Below the pieces are notes generated by a model, which was not told the origin of the DNA, made no database searches, and worked only from the letters and a program-made list of their open reading frames with translations. A DNA stretch of 64,000 nucleotides. Source: Planctomycetota bacterium (GTDB lineage: Bacteria > Planctomycetota > Phycisphaerae > Sedimentisphaerales > Anaerohalosphaeraceae). Below, piece by piece: positions 10,085 to 18,590 of this stretch (position 1 is its first letter; each line of letters starts with the position of its first letter). Location: contig VRUI01000017.1 in NCBI GenBank assembly GCA_019456225.1, forward strand, positions 1 to 64,000, read 5' to 3'. A program made the position numbers and the translations under genes.

Positions 10085-11272
10085 TCAAATGCCGCCGGTT
10101 GCTACTTCCAGTGGTTTTTTGCTTCGTAAATATTCTTTTTCTTTGTTTCTGCCGATCTCAATAATTATGTCGCAAATCTTTTGTACGTCATCCAGCGAAA
10201 GATCGTAATAGATCGGCAATGTAAGGATGCTATCGGCAACTGCTCTTGCCACGGTTAAAGGAGTGTCAATCGCAAGACTTCTGTAACATGGGAAATCGCA
10301 AACCAGCGGATAAAAATAACGCCTCGCAAAGATATTATACTCCTTAAGTCTTTCATGCAGTTCGTCACGACTCATTGAGAATTCGCCTTCGTTTACCTCT
10401 ACCGGCATATAGCAGTAGTTATAGGTGATGTCATCCGGCAGTCGCCGCGGCAGCGTTATCCCATCAACATCGCAAAGCCTTTGGCGATAAAGTTCGGTTA
10501 TCTGCCTCCTTTTTTCGATAATATCATCGAGGTGCTTTAATACCATGCTCCCCATAACCGCCTGTATCTCGTTCATCTTGGCGTTAGTGCCCGGCATTAC
10601 AACTTCCACTTCATTTTCAAAACCAAAGTTCTTAAGATAGTTAAAGGTTTTTTTCAGGCTGGAATTCTTAAACGACAGCATTCCGCCTTCTATAGAATGA
10701 TACAGTTTTGTCGCATGAAAGCTGAACATATTCATGTCGCCAAAATGAACGATCGACTTGTTTCCTATCCGAACGCCAAAAGCATGGGCCGCGTCATAGA
10801 TCAGCTTTAAATTATGCCTCCTTGCAATGTCAGCAAGGGCATTATGCCTGCATGGATGACCAAATACGTGCACAGCAAGGATAGCCGATGTCCACGGAGT
10901 TATCGCAGCTTCGACCTTATCAGGATCGAGTGTGTAGTAATCCGGCTCAATGTCGACAAATATCGGTCGGATCTTATTCCAGAATAATGCATGAGTGGTC
11001 GCCACAAAAGTAAAAGGCGTAGTTATCACCTCACCGGAAATCCCCATACCCTGCAAACCGATCTGCAAAGCCAAAGTACCGTTGTTGAAAAGGCAGATAT
11101 TGTCAGATTCAAAATGATTCGAGAGTTCCCTGGTAAAGCGTTTCAGGATCGGACCATCGTTGGTAAGCCACTGGTTATCCCAGATCTCGCTCAGGTTATC
11201 GCAAAACTCATCCAGCGAAGGTAAAAAGGGCTTAGTAACATAAACAGGTTTTTCAAATCGTTCGATACTCAA
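10085..11272 (-). CDS. DegT/DnrJ/EryC1 sugar aminotransferase (VioA-like)
   Basis: PLP-dependent sugar-nucleotide aminotransferase of 395 residues. The N-terminal block YVTKPFLPSLDEF...IWDNQWLTNDGP and the block CLFNNGTLALQIGLQ match the dTDP-4-amino-4,6-dideoxyglucose aminotransferase (VioA) type. The PLP lysine is in SFHATKLYHSIEGG, and DAAHAFG carries the ring-binding Asp. Translation appears to start at a TTG (11,272) with AGGA 8 bases upstream. It is the first gene of the minus-strand EPS arm. The substrate is most likely a 4-keto-6-deoxyhexose nucleotide, an assignment by resemblance only. Confidence 0.87.
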   Translation of the reverse strand: MSIERFEKPVYVTKPFLPSLDEFCDNLSEIWDNQWLTNDGPILKRFTRELSNHFESDNICLFNNGTLALQIGLQGMGISGEVITTPFTFVATTHALFWNKIRPIFVDIEPDYYTLDPDKVEAAITPWTSAILAVHVFGHPCRHNALADIARRHNLKLIYDAAHAFGVRIGNKSIVHFGDMNMFSFHATKLYHSIEGGMLSFKNSSLKKTFNYLKNFGFENEVEVVMPGTNAKMNEIQAVMGSMVLKHLDDIIEKRRQITELYRQRLCDVDGITLPRRLPDDITYNYCYMPVEVNEGEFSMSRDELHERLKEYNIFARRYFYPLVCDFPCYRSLAIDTPLTVARAVADSILTLPIYYDLSLDDVQKICDIIIEIGRNKEKEYLRSKKPLEVATGGI

Positions 11273-11306
11273 AATATTGGTCCTGATAGCAGTCTGTTAG
11301 TCTGAC

Positions 11307-11330
11307 TGGACTCCGTCCCCGTCGGTTACA
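11307..11330 (+). repeat. 24-base inverted repeat, left copy
   Basis: This stretch (begins TGGACTCCGTCC, ends GGTTACA) is the exact reverse complement of 12,684-12,707. The two copies bracket the epsI-like gene, 1,353 bases apart. Confidence 0.85.
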
Positions 11331-11400
11331 ATACACCTTATATAACTTTCTCAAACAGGGGGATACGTCAGGATACGAATTTATCTTAATGAATGCCACG

Positions 11401-11460
11401 GCCGACGGGCCGAGTCCTCAATTCGTAATTCCAAACTGACCAACAGGTCAGTTGGTTGAT
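11401..11460. repeat. Dispersed hairpin repeat (TCCTCAATT/AACTGACC family), copy 1
   Basis: GGCCGAGTCCTCAATTCGT followed by AATT and CCAAACTGACC-AACA-GGTCAGTTGG, a stem-loop. Related copies are at 29,521-29,580 and 31,033-31,088. Confidence 0.7.
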
Positions 11461-11934
11461 TTTCCCCCGTGATAAATTTCAATAAAATATTCGACCAATA
11501 ATTGCTATTGCTGAATCAAAAAAGAGAAATCTTAAGATAATTTTGCAATGCTGATTTTCCCTCAAAATGACGCTAATACTTAAGGCCTAACAGGTTTTAC
11601 AGACAAATTCTTCGTCATTATTAAAAAGTTGGAACTTTATTCTAAATACGCATGCCAAAACCTCCGAAAAGAACTCTGGTCAGAAAATCATCGATCCTGA
11701 CACGTTATTTAAAGTGTTGGCGGGGGTATTAAAGATTTTTTGGCCGGAATTTGGGGGCAGTAAAACCATACATGAAAAAACGAAAACTCTTTGATAGAAG
11801 TAATTCAGTTTTCAGTTTATTTCAGGCTGGCCGTTAGGCAGCCGTAAATATTGATTCTATCAAGTATTTGACTGGGGGGCAGTACTGTTAACGCTTTAGG
11901 GGAAAAGCATACTTCTAAGAATAAGTCGATTGTT

Positions 11935-12585
11935 GTGTCATTGCTTGCCATGGTACTTCTGGTTATCACAGGAACGGTATACAGGTATGCAGCGGCTCAC
12001 TTCCACTCGATATCCGCAGAGCCGATTTACCTTAAGGTCCCTCTTAAAGAGTTTCCGTCTATAGTTGGTAACTGGACCGGCACCGACGTTATGATCTCAG
12101 AAACAATACTCAAAGTCGCTAACAATGACGACTATCTCATGCGAAACTACAAAAACAGCGTGACCGGTCAGTCGGTAACTCTATATATAGCTTTTTCGGC
12201 GAGACCTTCGACAATGCGGGGCCACAGGCCCGAGGTTTGTTATCCGTCAAACGGCTGGGTGCATGACAATTCCACCAAAGGCCAGGTCCCACTGGTATCC
12301 GGAGGCGCCTTGTCATGCCTGATACACAGATTTCATAAGCCTTCGCCAAAATCCGGCAACGCTATAGTTTTAAATTATTACATTCTTGACGGTCGGCCTG
12401 TCACGAATGAAGACGACTTCTCCGGACTGAAATACAGAATGGTAAATTATTCTCGAAAAGCTAAAAGATTTGTAACTCAGGTTCAGATCAGTTCTTCGAT
12501 GACAAATTCTGTTATTGCAGCCGCTTCGGAGTTTGGCGATCTAATATTGGAATTCTTCCAGAATACCGACGCCGCTAAGAAGTAA
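11935..12585 (+). CDS. EpsI family exosortase-associated protein
   Basis: Membrane-anchored periplasmic protein of about 216 residues with one N-terminal hydrophobic segment (LLAMVLLVITGTVYRY). It carries the EpsI signature region VTLYIAFSARPSTMRGHRPEVCYPSNGW, in which RPEVCYP.GW is strongly typical. EpsI domains accompany or are fused to exosortases in PEP-CTERM systems; here it is separate, about 4 kb upstream of the exosortase. The start is uncertain. GTG at 11,935 is the first standard start in frame and has no adjacent ribosome site. The frame is open back to 11,872, and AGGGGA sits at 11,898-11,903. The true N-terminus may be longer with a rare start codon. Confidence 0.85.
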   Translation: MSLLAMVLLVITGTVYRYAAAHFHSISAEPIYLKVPLKEFPSIVGNWTGTDVMISETILKVANNDDYLMRNYKNSVTGQSVTLYIAFSARPSTMRGHRPEVCYPSNGWVHDNSTKGQVPLVSGGALSCLIHRFHKPSPKSGNAIVLNYYILDGRPVTNEDDFSGLKYRMVNYSRKAKRFVTQVQISSSMTNSVIAAASEFGDLILEFFQNTDAAKK

Positions 12586-12683
12586 AAAATACAATATGTG
12601 CCATGGCCGGCACTAAGGGCCTTATTTTGGGCCTGGCTCATAGATATGAAAACACTATGGGCAGGGGGTTTTAATTTCCTCGA

Positions 12684-12707
12684 TGTAACCGACGGGGACG
12701 GAGTCCA
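12684..12707 (-). repeat. 24-base inverted repeat, right copy
   Basis: Exact reverse complement of 11,307-11,330. It lies 33 bases upstream of the GT2 start at 12,741, in its probable leader. Confidence 0.85.
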
Positions 12708-12740
12708 TCTACTACTGACAAATACAAGGGGTTTGAAAAT

Positions 12741-13691
12741 ATGGATGTATCAGTGATCATAGTAAACTGGAATACTCGCCAGCTGCTCTTCGATTGCCTC
12801 AAATCGCTGAAGGATACCACTAATAATATCATTTATGAAGTTATCATTGTTGATAATAATTCCTCGGATGATTCAGTGGAGATGGTCGCGGAACATTTCC
12901 CCGATGCAAATCTGATTGTTAATGATAAGAACCTGGGATTTGCAGCGGCAAATAACCAGGGCATTGAAATATCACAGGGGAGATACGTACTTCTCTTAAA
13001 TAGCGATACCGTTCTATACGAAGGTGCGATCGAGAAAAATGTCGTTTATGCCGACGAAAACCCGGACGCAGCGGTATTCGGCTGCCGCGTGATGAACTCC
13101 CTTGACGATGTCGATATGACCTGTTTTTGTTTTCCAACACTTCGCAGCTTATTTTTCAGCATAACCGGCCTTGAACATGCTTTCAAAATGAACCGCCTGT
13201 TTGGCGGTGAAAGGATGCGGTGGTGGCCGCGAGATACGTTCCGCAAGATCGATGTCGTAACGGGAGTGTACATGTTCACCAGAAAAAGAGCCATAGATGA
13301 AGTAGGGATGATGGATGATTCGTTCTTTTTTTACTACGAAGAAACAGACTGGTGCTATCGATTCGCAAAGGCAGGCTGGAAGAGGCTTTTCAATCCAGAA
13401 GCGGTTATCCTGCATGTCGGCGGCGGAGGACAAAGCTCATCGAATGCTGCCCTGAAAATGTTTGTCCAGCAGCAGAAAAGCTGTCTTATCTATTTCAAAA
13501 AACACAAAGGACCGTTAAAAACATTCATCGCCAGAATGCTGCTTGCCTTGGGTTATGCCTGCAGATCGATTTACTGGTCCTCGGTGATTGTCTGCAAAAA
13601 ACTAATCGCAGCCCAGACGAGCCATCACATTTCAAATAAGATGAAAACTCAAGCAGCAGTGAAATATCTGCTATTCGGCATCGAGCCATGA
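12741..13691 (+). CDS. Family 2 glycosyltransferase, rhamnosyltransferase-like
   Basis: GT-A glycosyltransferase of 316 residues. The N-terminal SVIIVNWNTRQLL, then VIIVDNNSSDDS and the motif LNSDTVL (DxD equivalent NSD), then FFFYYEETDWCYRFAKAGW with the catalytic E-D pair. This set is typical of WbbL/rhamnosyltransferase-like GT2 enzymes. C-terminal hydrophobic and basic residues suggest membrane association. AAGGGG precedes the ATG by 9 bases. It opens a run of co-directional genes with gaps of only a few bases, indicating an operon. The sugar donor is not deducible. Confidence 0.88.
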   Translation: MDVSVIIVNWNTRQLLFDCLKSLKDTTNNIIYEVIIVDNNSSDDSVEMVAEHFPDANLIVNDKNLGFAAANNQGIEISQGRYVLLLNSDTVLYEGAIEKNVVYADENPDAAVFGCRVMNSLDDVDMTCFCFPTLRSLFFSITGLEHAFKMNRLFGGERMRWWPRDTFRKIDVVTGVYMFTRKRAIDEVGMMDDSFFFYYEETDWCYRFAKAGWKRLFNPEAVILHVGGGGQSSSNAALKMFVQQQKSCLIYFKKHKGPLKTFIARMLLALGYACRSIYWSSVIVCKKLIAAQTSHHISNKMKTQAAVKYLLFGIEP

Positions 13692-13698
13692 GGATCGT

Positions 13699-14496
13699 AT
13701 GATCAAAGAAACCGTCAAAATGTCGCTGGCAATAGGGTACGCGGCCTATCTAAAGATAATGAAAGTAAACTGCCGCAAAGTCGTGCTTTACTACCACGAC
13801 ATAAAAAAGGAACATGCTTTGGGCTTTAGGAAACAGATGAAATACCTGGCCGACACGTACAAAGTCGTAAAACCTTCCGAGATCAAATCGACAGATCCGG
13901 ATAATCATGAGCACCTGGTGGCAATAACGATTGACGATGCCTTTAAGAATGTCTATGAAAATGCTCTGCCGATCCTGAAAGACTTTGATCTGCCGGCAGC
14001 GGTATTTGCACCTGCCGGTAATCTCGGCAGCAGGCCTCTGTGGCATATACCGGAAGGTTGTCAGACTAAGCAGTATCAGATTATGACTGATCAACAGGTT
14101 TTAGACGTCGACAGACAGGGTTTTGAAGTTTTTTCGCATTCTTATTCTCACCCGATGCTTACCGAGATAGATGGAGATGAACTTATCAATGAAATAGTCG
14201 GTTCAAAACAGCATCTTGAGCAATTACTCGGGCATGAAGTTACAGCGATAAGTTATCCCCACGGCGATCATGACGAAAAAGTCCGCGATGCCGTCAAACA
14301 GGCAGGTTATACGCTTGGCTTTACGATATCGCCTGCGATGGTTAACGAAAATACCGATCCGATGAAGATAGGACGCTTTAAAGTGATGCCTGACGAAAGC
14401 TTTGTTAAGTTTAAGCTTAAATGCAGCGGCGCGTTTCACGCGATGGCAGCCATATATTCGCTAAAGGCTGCCGCGAAAAAGAAATTCAACTTGTAA
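13699..14496 (+). CDS. Polysaccharide deacetylase (NodB family), exosortase-locus type
   Basis: NodB-homology deacetylase of 265 residues. The motif 1 position reads TIDDAFKNVYENALPIL (the two Asp of the usual TFDD), motif 2 reads FSHSYSHPML (the HxxxH zinc ligands) and motif 3 reads ISYPHG. It is expected to remove N-acetyl groups from the EPS in a metal-dependent way. Deacetylases of this kind are regular members of PEP-CTERM/EPS loci (the TIGR03006-type family). It has no evident signal peptide, so location is unclear. It starts 7 bases after the GT2 stop and ends 11 bases before the FemAB-like start. Confidence 0.88.
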   Translation: MIKETVKMSLAIGYAAYLKIMKVNCRKVVLYYHDIKKEHALGFRKQMKYLADTYKVVKPSEIKSTDPDNHEHLVAITIDDAFKNVYENALPILKDFDLPAAVFAPAGNLGSRPLWHIPEGCQTKQYQIMTDQQVLDVDRQGFEVFSHSYSHPMLTEIDGDELINEIVGSKQHLEQLLGHEVTAISYPHGDHDEKVRDAVKQAGYTLGFTISPAMVNENTDPMKIGRFKVMPDESFVKFKLKCSGAFHAMAAIYSLKAAAKKKFNL

Positions 14497-14507
14497 GGAG
14501 AACATGC

Positions 14508-15545
14508 ATGTCATATACGGTTAATATAGACAACTTTGACAGTTCTTATTGGCAGGAGCAGGCTAAGGAATTTGCTGATTATTCACTTTATCAGACATGG
14601 CCCTATCAGGAGAACCGCGCACAAATGGACAGTTGCAGTCTCAGCAGGGCCGTCGTAACAGATGAAAACGGCCAGGTCTGTCTGATGTGCCAGGTTCGTA
14701 TAAAGGAAGTTAAGGCTCTCGGTCTGAAAGTAGGGTATGTACAATGGGGGCCTCTGGTGAGAGGAAAAGACGATCAGCTAAAGTGTTCTGTGGATGCTTT
14801 AGTTGAGTTGAAAAATGCTTACGTTGAAAACATGGTAAATGTGCTGAGAGTCGTTCCGAATATGCCCGCCCATGCCGTTGGCTCGGAATTTTGCCAACTG
14901 CTGAAATCCGCCGGATTTAAACACAGCAGTAAATCGGCGCGATACAGGACTATAGCCATTAATTTTGATAATGGCGAGGAAGGCATAAGAAAAGGCATGT
15001 CCCAAAACTATCGAAGGGGACTTAAGAAAACAGAAAACTCGCAATTAGAGATTCGCCGTCAGGATGACGGTGAAGGATTTTCGGTCTTCAGTGAGATGTA
15101 TTCAGATTTGCAGCAAGCCAAGGGGTTTGGCGGCTTGCATATGGACGAATTCAGTAATCCGCAACAGATGCTCTCCGATGATGAGAAATTGAGTTTGCTG
15201 CTTCTATATAACGAAGACAGGCCCATTTCAGGCATTCTAAGCACTAACCTGGGAGACTCCGGTATGCTTTTACTCGCCGTTTCCAATGAAGAAGGCCGAA
15301 AACTGAAAGGCGCTTATCCTACCTGGTTTGCCAGCGTAATGCTCGCTCTTGAAAGTGGAAAAATACGTTATGATCTTGGCGGTATAGACCCGGAAAAGAA
15401 TCCCGGCGTTTACAATTTTAAATCGAGAATGGGCGGAGCGGAATTATATTATGTAGGGGCTTATGACGCATTCTCAAGCACAACAGTCAAAGCAATATGG
15501 GCAGTTTCAGATACTGTCAGAAACTTCCTAAAATTCCGGAGTTGA
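14508..15545 (+). CDS. FemAB-like (GNAT-fold) protein of exosortase loci
   Basis: Protein of 345 residues with the FemAB/BioF2-like acyltransferase fold. Evidence is the middle block SQNYRRGLKKTENSQLEIRR and the C-terminal block KGAYPTWFASVMLALESGK..YDLGGIDPEKNPGVYNFKSRMGG, which is strongly conserved in this family (FK..GG). FemAB-related proteins are known partners of PEP-CTERM systems (TIGR03019-type). The reaction is probably transfer of an aminoacyl group to a glycan or lipid-linked unit, but this is not established. The start at 14,508 has AAGGAG 7 bases upstream. An upstream in-frame ATG at 14,421 would overlap the deacetylase and is rejected. Confidence 0.85.
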   Translation: MSYTVNIDNFDSSYWQEQAKEFADYSLYQTWPYQENRAQMDSCSLSRAVVTDENGQVCLMCQVRIKEVKALGLKVGYVQWGPLVRGKDDQLKCSVDALVELKNAYVENMVNVLRVVPNMPAHAVGSEFCQLLKSAGFKHSSKSARYRTIAINFDNGEEGIRKGMSQNYRRGLKKTENSQLEIRRQDDGEGFSVFSEMYSDLQQAKGFGGLHMDEFSNPQQMLSDDEKLSLLLLYNEDRPISGILSTNLGDSGMLLLAVSNEEGRKLKGAYPTWFASVMLALESGKIRYDLGGIDPEKNPGVYNFKSRMGGAELYYVGAYDAFSSTTVKAIWAVSDTVRNFLKFRS

Positions 15546-15598
15546 TGTCTGATATTCGACCTGTCCGGAAAACAGTCGACCCCTCAAAGGAGAATGAG

Positions 15599-16063
15599 AT
15601 GGAGGAAAGAAATAAAAAAATATGTCTCGCCGCATCTGCAGGCGGACACCTTACGCAATTGCTGAAAATGGTTGAAAGCTGGGAGGGATACGAAGCTGTT
15701 TATGTATCCACATCGCAGGTAGCCGCTTCAAAACTCGCACAACTCGGAAAAACATATATCGTCGGCGAGTGTAACCGGCAGCATATTATCGAGTGTCTCA
15801 AAGTTTTCATGCGATGTATCTTTGTCGCAGTGAAAGAGCGTCCTGATTATGTCCTCAGCACCGGCGCGGCTCCCGGCTTTTTCGTCTGTATGACCGCAAA
15901 ACTATTCGGTGCCAGGATCATCTGGGTTGACAGCATAGCAAACGTAAAAAAGCTTTCAATGAGCGGAAGGCTTATCAGGCCCTTTGCCGACCTTTTCCTT
16001 ACACAGTGGCCCGAGCTGCAGGACAGTACCAAAGGTATCGAATACCAGGGAGGTATAATATGA
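15599..16063 (+). CDS. Alg14/PssD-like glycosyltransferase subunit
   Basis: Protein of 154 residues resembling Alg14/PssD/EpsE, the membrane-anchoring half of a two-part glycosyltransferase. It shows ICLAASAGGHLTQLLKM, then RPDYVLSTGAAPGFFVCMTAKLFGARIIWVDSIA, both typical. The start at 15,599 is preferred because AAAGGAG lies 6 bases upstream; a start at 15,545 would overlap the FemAB-like stop and has no ribosome site. Its stop overlaps the start of the Alg13-like partner (ATGA), so the two are translationally coupled. Together they probably add a hexose or uronic acid to the lipid-linked precursor. Confidence 0.85.
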   Translation: MEERNKKICLAASAGGHLTQLLKMVESWEGYEAVYVSTSQVAASKLAQLGKTYIVGECNRQHIIECLKVFMRCIFVAVKERPDYVLSTGAAPGFFVCMTAKLFGARIIWVDSIANVKKLSMSGRLIRPFADLFLTQWPELQDSTKGIEYQGGII

Positions 16064-16545
16064 TTTTTGTTACAGTCGGCACACTTTACCCTTTTGATCG
16101 TCTTGTCGGCGCAGTAGATGACGCTGTCGCAAACGGCTTAATAACAGAAGAGGTCTTCGCCCAGATCGGCGTAGGAGCACAAAAACCAAAGTACATTGAA
16201 AGCGTCGAATCGCTTGATAAACTGACTTTTGACAAGGTTATTACCGAATCTTCATGCATGATCAGCCATGCCGGAATGGGAAGCATACAAGCCGCACTCA
16301 GCAAGAATAAACCTTTGCTTGTCATGCCTCGCTTGTATAAGTACTCCGAGAACATTAATGATCACCAGGTCGCCACGGCTGAAAAATTTGAGGAACTTGG
16401 CCATCTGCTCGCGGTCTACCATCAGGACCAGATCCCGCAAAGGCTCGAAGATATCAAAACCTTCGTACCGGCTCAGCGATATACGCAGGTCGACAAGGTC
16501 GTTGAAAGAATCTCAGAATTTCTAAACTGTTTAGACAGCAAATAA
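16060..16545 (+). CDS. Alg13/PssE-like glycosyltransferase catalytic subunit
   Basis: Protein of 161 residues with the C-terminal half of a GT28/GT-B enzyme: MIFVTVGTLYPFDRLV, then ESSCMISHAGMGSIQAALSKNKPLLVMPR and NDHQVATAEKFEELGHL. The AGMGSI and E..NDHQ motifs belong to the nucleotide-sugar-binding half of Alg13/MurG enzymes. GGGAGG lies 7 bases before the ATG at 16,060, which overlaps the upstream stop. The separate catalytic and membrane subunits are usual for bacterial EPS loci such as PssDE. Confidence 0.87.
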   Translation: MIFVTVGTLYPFDRLVGAVDDAVANGLITEEVFAQIGVGAQKPKYIESVESLDKLTFDKVITESSCMISHAGMGSIQAALSKNKPLLVMPRLYKYSENINDHQVATAEKFEELGHLLAVYHQDQIPQRLEDIKTFVPAQRYTQVDKVVERISEFLNCLDSK

Positions 16546-16567
16546 GATGAAAATAAGGATAAAATGA

Positions 16568-18514
16568 TTGAAATCAAAAACTTCGATAATTGAGCGGTCA
16601 GCTGCCGCAATACTTGTTGCCGACATGGACTTCGGAAGATGTGCCGTTGCCTCTAAGCTGCCAAGAGCCTTATGGCCCGTCGGTGAAAAGACCGTGCTCC
16701 AGCGACTCGTCGACCATATTGCCGCTGAAGAGATAAAGAACATCGTGATATGTTCTGCCGTCGACCCTGTAATACTCGGAAAGTCTCTTGAAATACCGGA
16801 AGGCGTAGAGGTCAGATTTCATAAGGAACTTTTCCCGCGGGGTACTGCCGGAAGCATCTTTGACGCATGGCATATAGCCGCCGCAGAACTGCTGCTTGTT
16901 TTTCACGCCGAGATCGTCTCGGCGCCGGATATCGAAACCATTCTCTCGGCTCATCAGCAATCCCAGGCGGATATGACCATACTATTTAATCCAGTTTCCG
17001 ACGAAGATACACATCCATCCGAAACGGCTCAGATATACGTTTGTGAGCAAACTATAATTGAAGACATACCGCAAGATGGGTACTGCGACATAAAGGAAAC
17101 TCTCATTCCCAGACTTGTGCAAAATTCCAAGACGATCTTTGCCGTGGAAATGTCTTCCGGAGTCGGCAATTTCCGTAACTGGCAGCAATACCTTACAGCG
17201 GTTGCCTCTTACATTAAATTAAATGACACAAACCATATCGACGAAACTGCCCAAATGGAACAAGGAGTAAAAATAATCGGCCCTGTAGTTATTTGCCAAA
17301 ATGCCAGGATCGGATCGAATACGCTTATATTAGGCCCTGTAGTCATCGGCAAAGACGTTAAAATAGACGCTGATTGCGTAATATCCGAAAGCGTGATCTG
17401 GCAGCGATCCCGCATCGGCAAAAACTGCTTAATTCAGAGGTCCCTCCTCAACCAGCGATCGTATGTCGCACCGTCCAACACAGTCTCGCAAACTCTCCTT
17501 ACTCGCAAAGCAGCAAGGACATACAGACTTCCAGCCCGGCTGGATTCTGTTGCGGCAAATATAAGAAATAAGATGGAGGCTCCGATGAGCAGCCTGAAAG
17601 GCATATTTACAAGATCAAGCGGATATCTCCGCGGGAAAATACGCCGGGACACATCGTATATAAGGTGGATTACCGGGTCGCTTATCTTTATCGCATTCCT
17701 GTGGAGTTACTGGTCGAGCGTCTTTACGGACCTGTGGGCAATTTGGATGCAAAGCGACGAGTACTCCAGCGGCCTGCTCGTTCCACTGATTACCGCTTAC
17801 ATAATCTGGACAAGACGAAAGAAAATCGCCGCCTGCAAGATCACCCCGTCATTATGGGGTCTCGTACTCTTCGCCTTTGCGCAGGCATTCAGATTCTTCG
17901 GACTTTTCTTCATGTACGATTCCGCAGAGCGAATTTCAATGCTGATAACCGTTTCAGCATTGATACTTTTGTTGTTCGGATGGAAAATTCTTGCCAGACT
18001 CACGACTGTACTTCTCTTTCTGACGCTAATGATTCCTCTTCCTAACAGCGTCCACCGCCACCTGATGATCCCTCTTCAAAACTGGGCGACAACATCGGCG
18101 GTATATTGTCTCGAAACTATAGGATTCACAGTTTTCAGAGAGGGTAACGTAATTAATCTAAACGGCGTAACTGTCGCGGTCGCAGAGGCGTGTAACGGCC
18201 TTAGAATGATCACGTCATTTCTCGTAATAAGCTCAATGGTCGCATTGCTCGTTAAACGTGACCTTTTGCAGAAGCTAATAATAGTGGTATCAAGTATCCC
18301 AATAGCCTTACTTTGCAATACTATTCGATTGACAGCAACCTCGGTAGCCTTTACATACATCGATTCTGCAAGATGGGAGGGAGCCTTTCATGACTTTGGG
18401 GGACTGGCGATGATGCCTGTAGCGATTGCGATCATCGTCCTGGAACTTTGGGTACTCTCCTATATCTTTGTTCCGGCAGAAACGCTGCCCCAGCAGGTAA
18501 TAACCAGGAAATAA
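16568..18514 (+). CDS. Exosortase fused to a nucleotidyltransferase/hexapeptide-like module
   Basis: Protein of 648 residues. Residues about 340-640 form a multi-pass membrane exosortase with the full catalytic set: Cys542 in VAEACNGLRM, Arg587 in CNTIRLTA and His608 in FHDFGG. Exosortases cut PEP-CTERM proteins and pass them to a further carrier. Residues about 10-220 resemble an NDP-sugar pyrophosphorylase (SKLPRALWPVGEKTVLQRL, PRGTAGSIFDAW), and 230-310 are hexapeptide-like (IIGPVVICQNARIGS). The usual GGxGxRL nucleotide loop is missing and the metal-site Asp region reads FHAEI, so catalysis is unlikely. Translation uses a TTG at 16,568 with AAGGA 8 bases upstream; the ATG four bases earlier ends after nine codons. 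The fusion has no in-frame break. No EpsI domain is attached. Confidence 0.9.
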   Translation: MKSKTSIIERSAAAILVADMDFGRCAVASKLPRALWPVGEKTVLQRLVDHIAAEEIKNIVICSAVDPVILGKSLEIPEGVEVRFHKELFPRGTAGSIFDAWHIAAAELLLVFHAEIVSAPDIETILSAHQQSQADMTILFNPVSDEDTHPSETAQIYVCEQTIIEDIPQDGYCDIKETLIPRLVQNSKTIFAVEMSSGVGNFRNWQQYLTAVASYIKLNDTNHIDETAQMEQGVKIIGPVVICQNARIGSNTLILGPVVIGKDVKIDADCVISESVIWQRSRIGKNCLIQRSLLNQRSYVAPSNTVSQTLLTRKAARTYRLPARLDSVAANIRNKMEAPMSSLKGIFTRSSGYLRGKIRRDTSYIRWITGSLIFIAFLWSYWSSVFTDLWAIWMQSDEYSSGLLVPLITAYIIWTRRKKIAACKITPSLWGLVLFAFAQAFRFFGLFFMYDSAERISMLITVSALILLLFGWKILARLTTVLLFLTLMIPLPNSVHRHLMIPLQNWATTSAVYCLETIGFTVFREGNVINLNGVTVAVAEACNGLRMITSFLVISSMVALLVKRDLLQKLIIVVSSIPIALLCNTIRLTATSVAFTYIDSARWEGAFHDFGGLAMMPVAIAIIVLELWVLSYIFVPAETLPQQVITRK

Positions 18515-18590
18515 GAAAAAGAAGCTATCGATTTTGAAACCAGCCAACGATCAGCTTGAGCAGGATAATTTGATGTCAGGAGAAATTGAA

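Larger units (their letters stand above)
11273..11934. other. Divergent intergenic region between the two EPS arms
   Basis: About 660 bases with no supported gene. It holds one arm of a 24-base inverted repeat (11,307-11,330), a copy of the CTCAATTCGTAATT/AACTGACC hairpin repeat (11,401-11,460) and AT-rich sequence. It must contain promoters for both EPS arms, but no clear -35/-10 or -24/-12 pair was found by eye. Confidence 0.5.
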
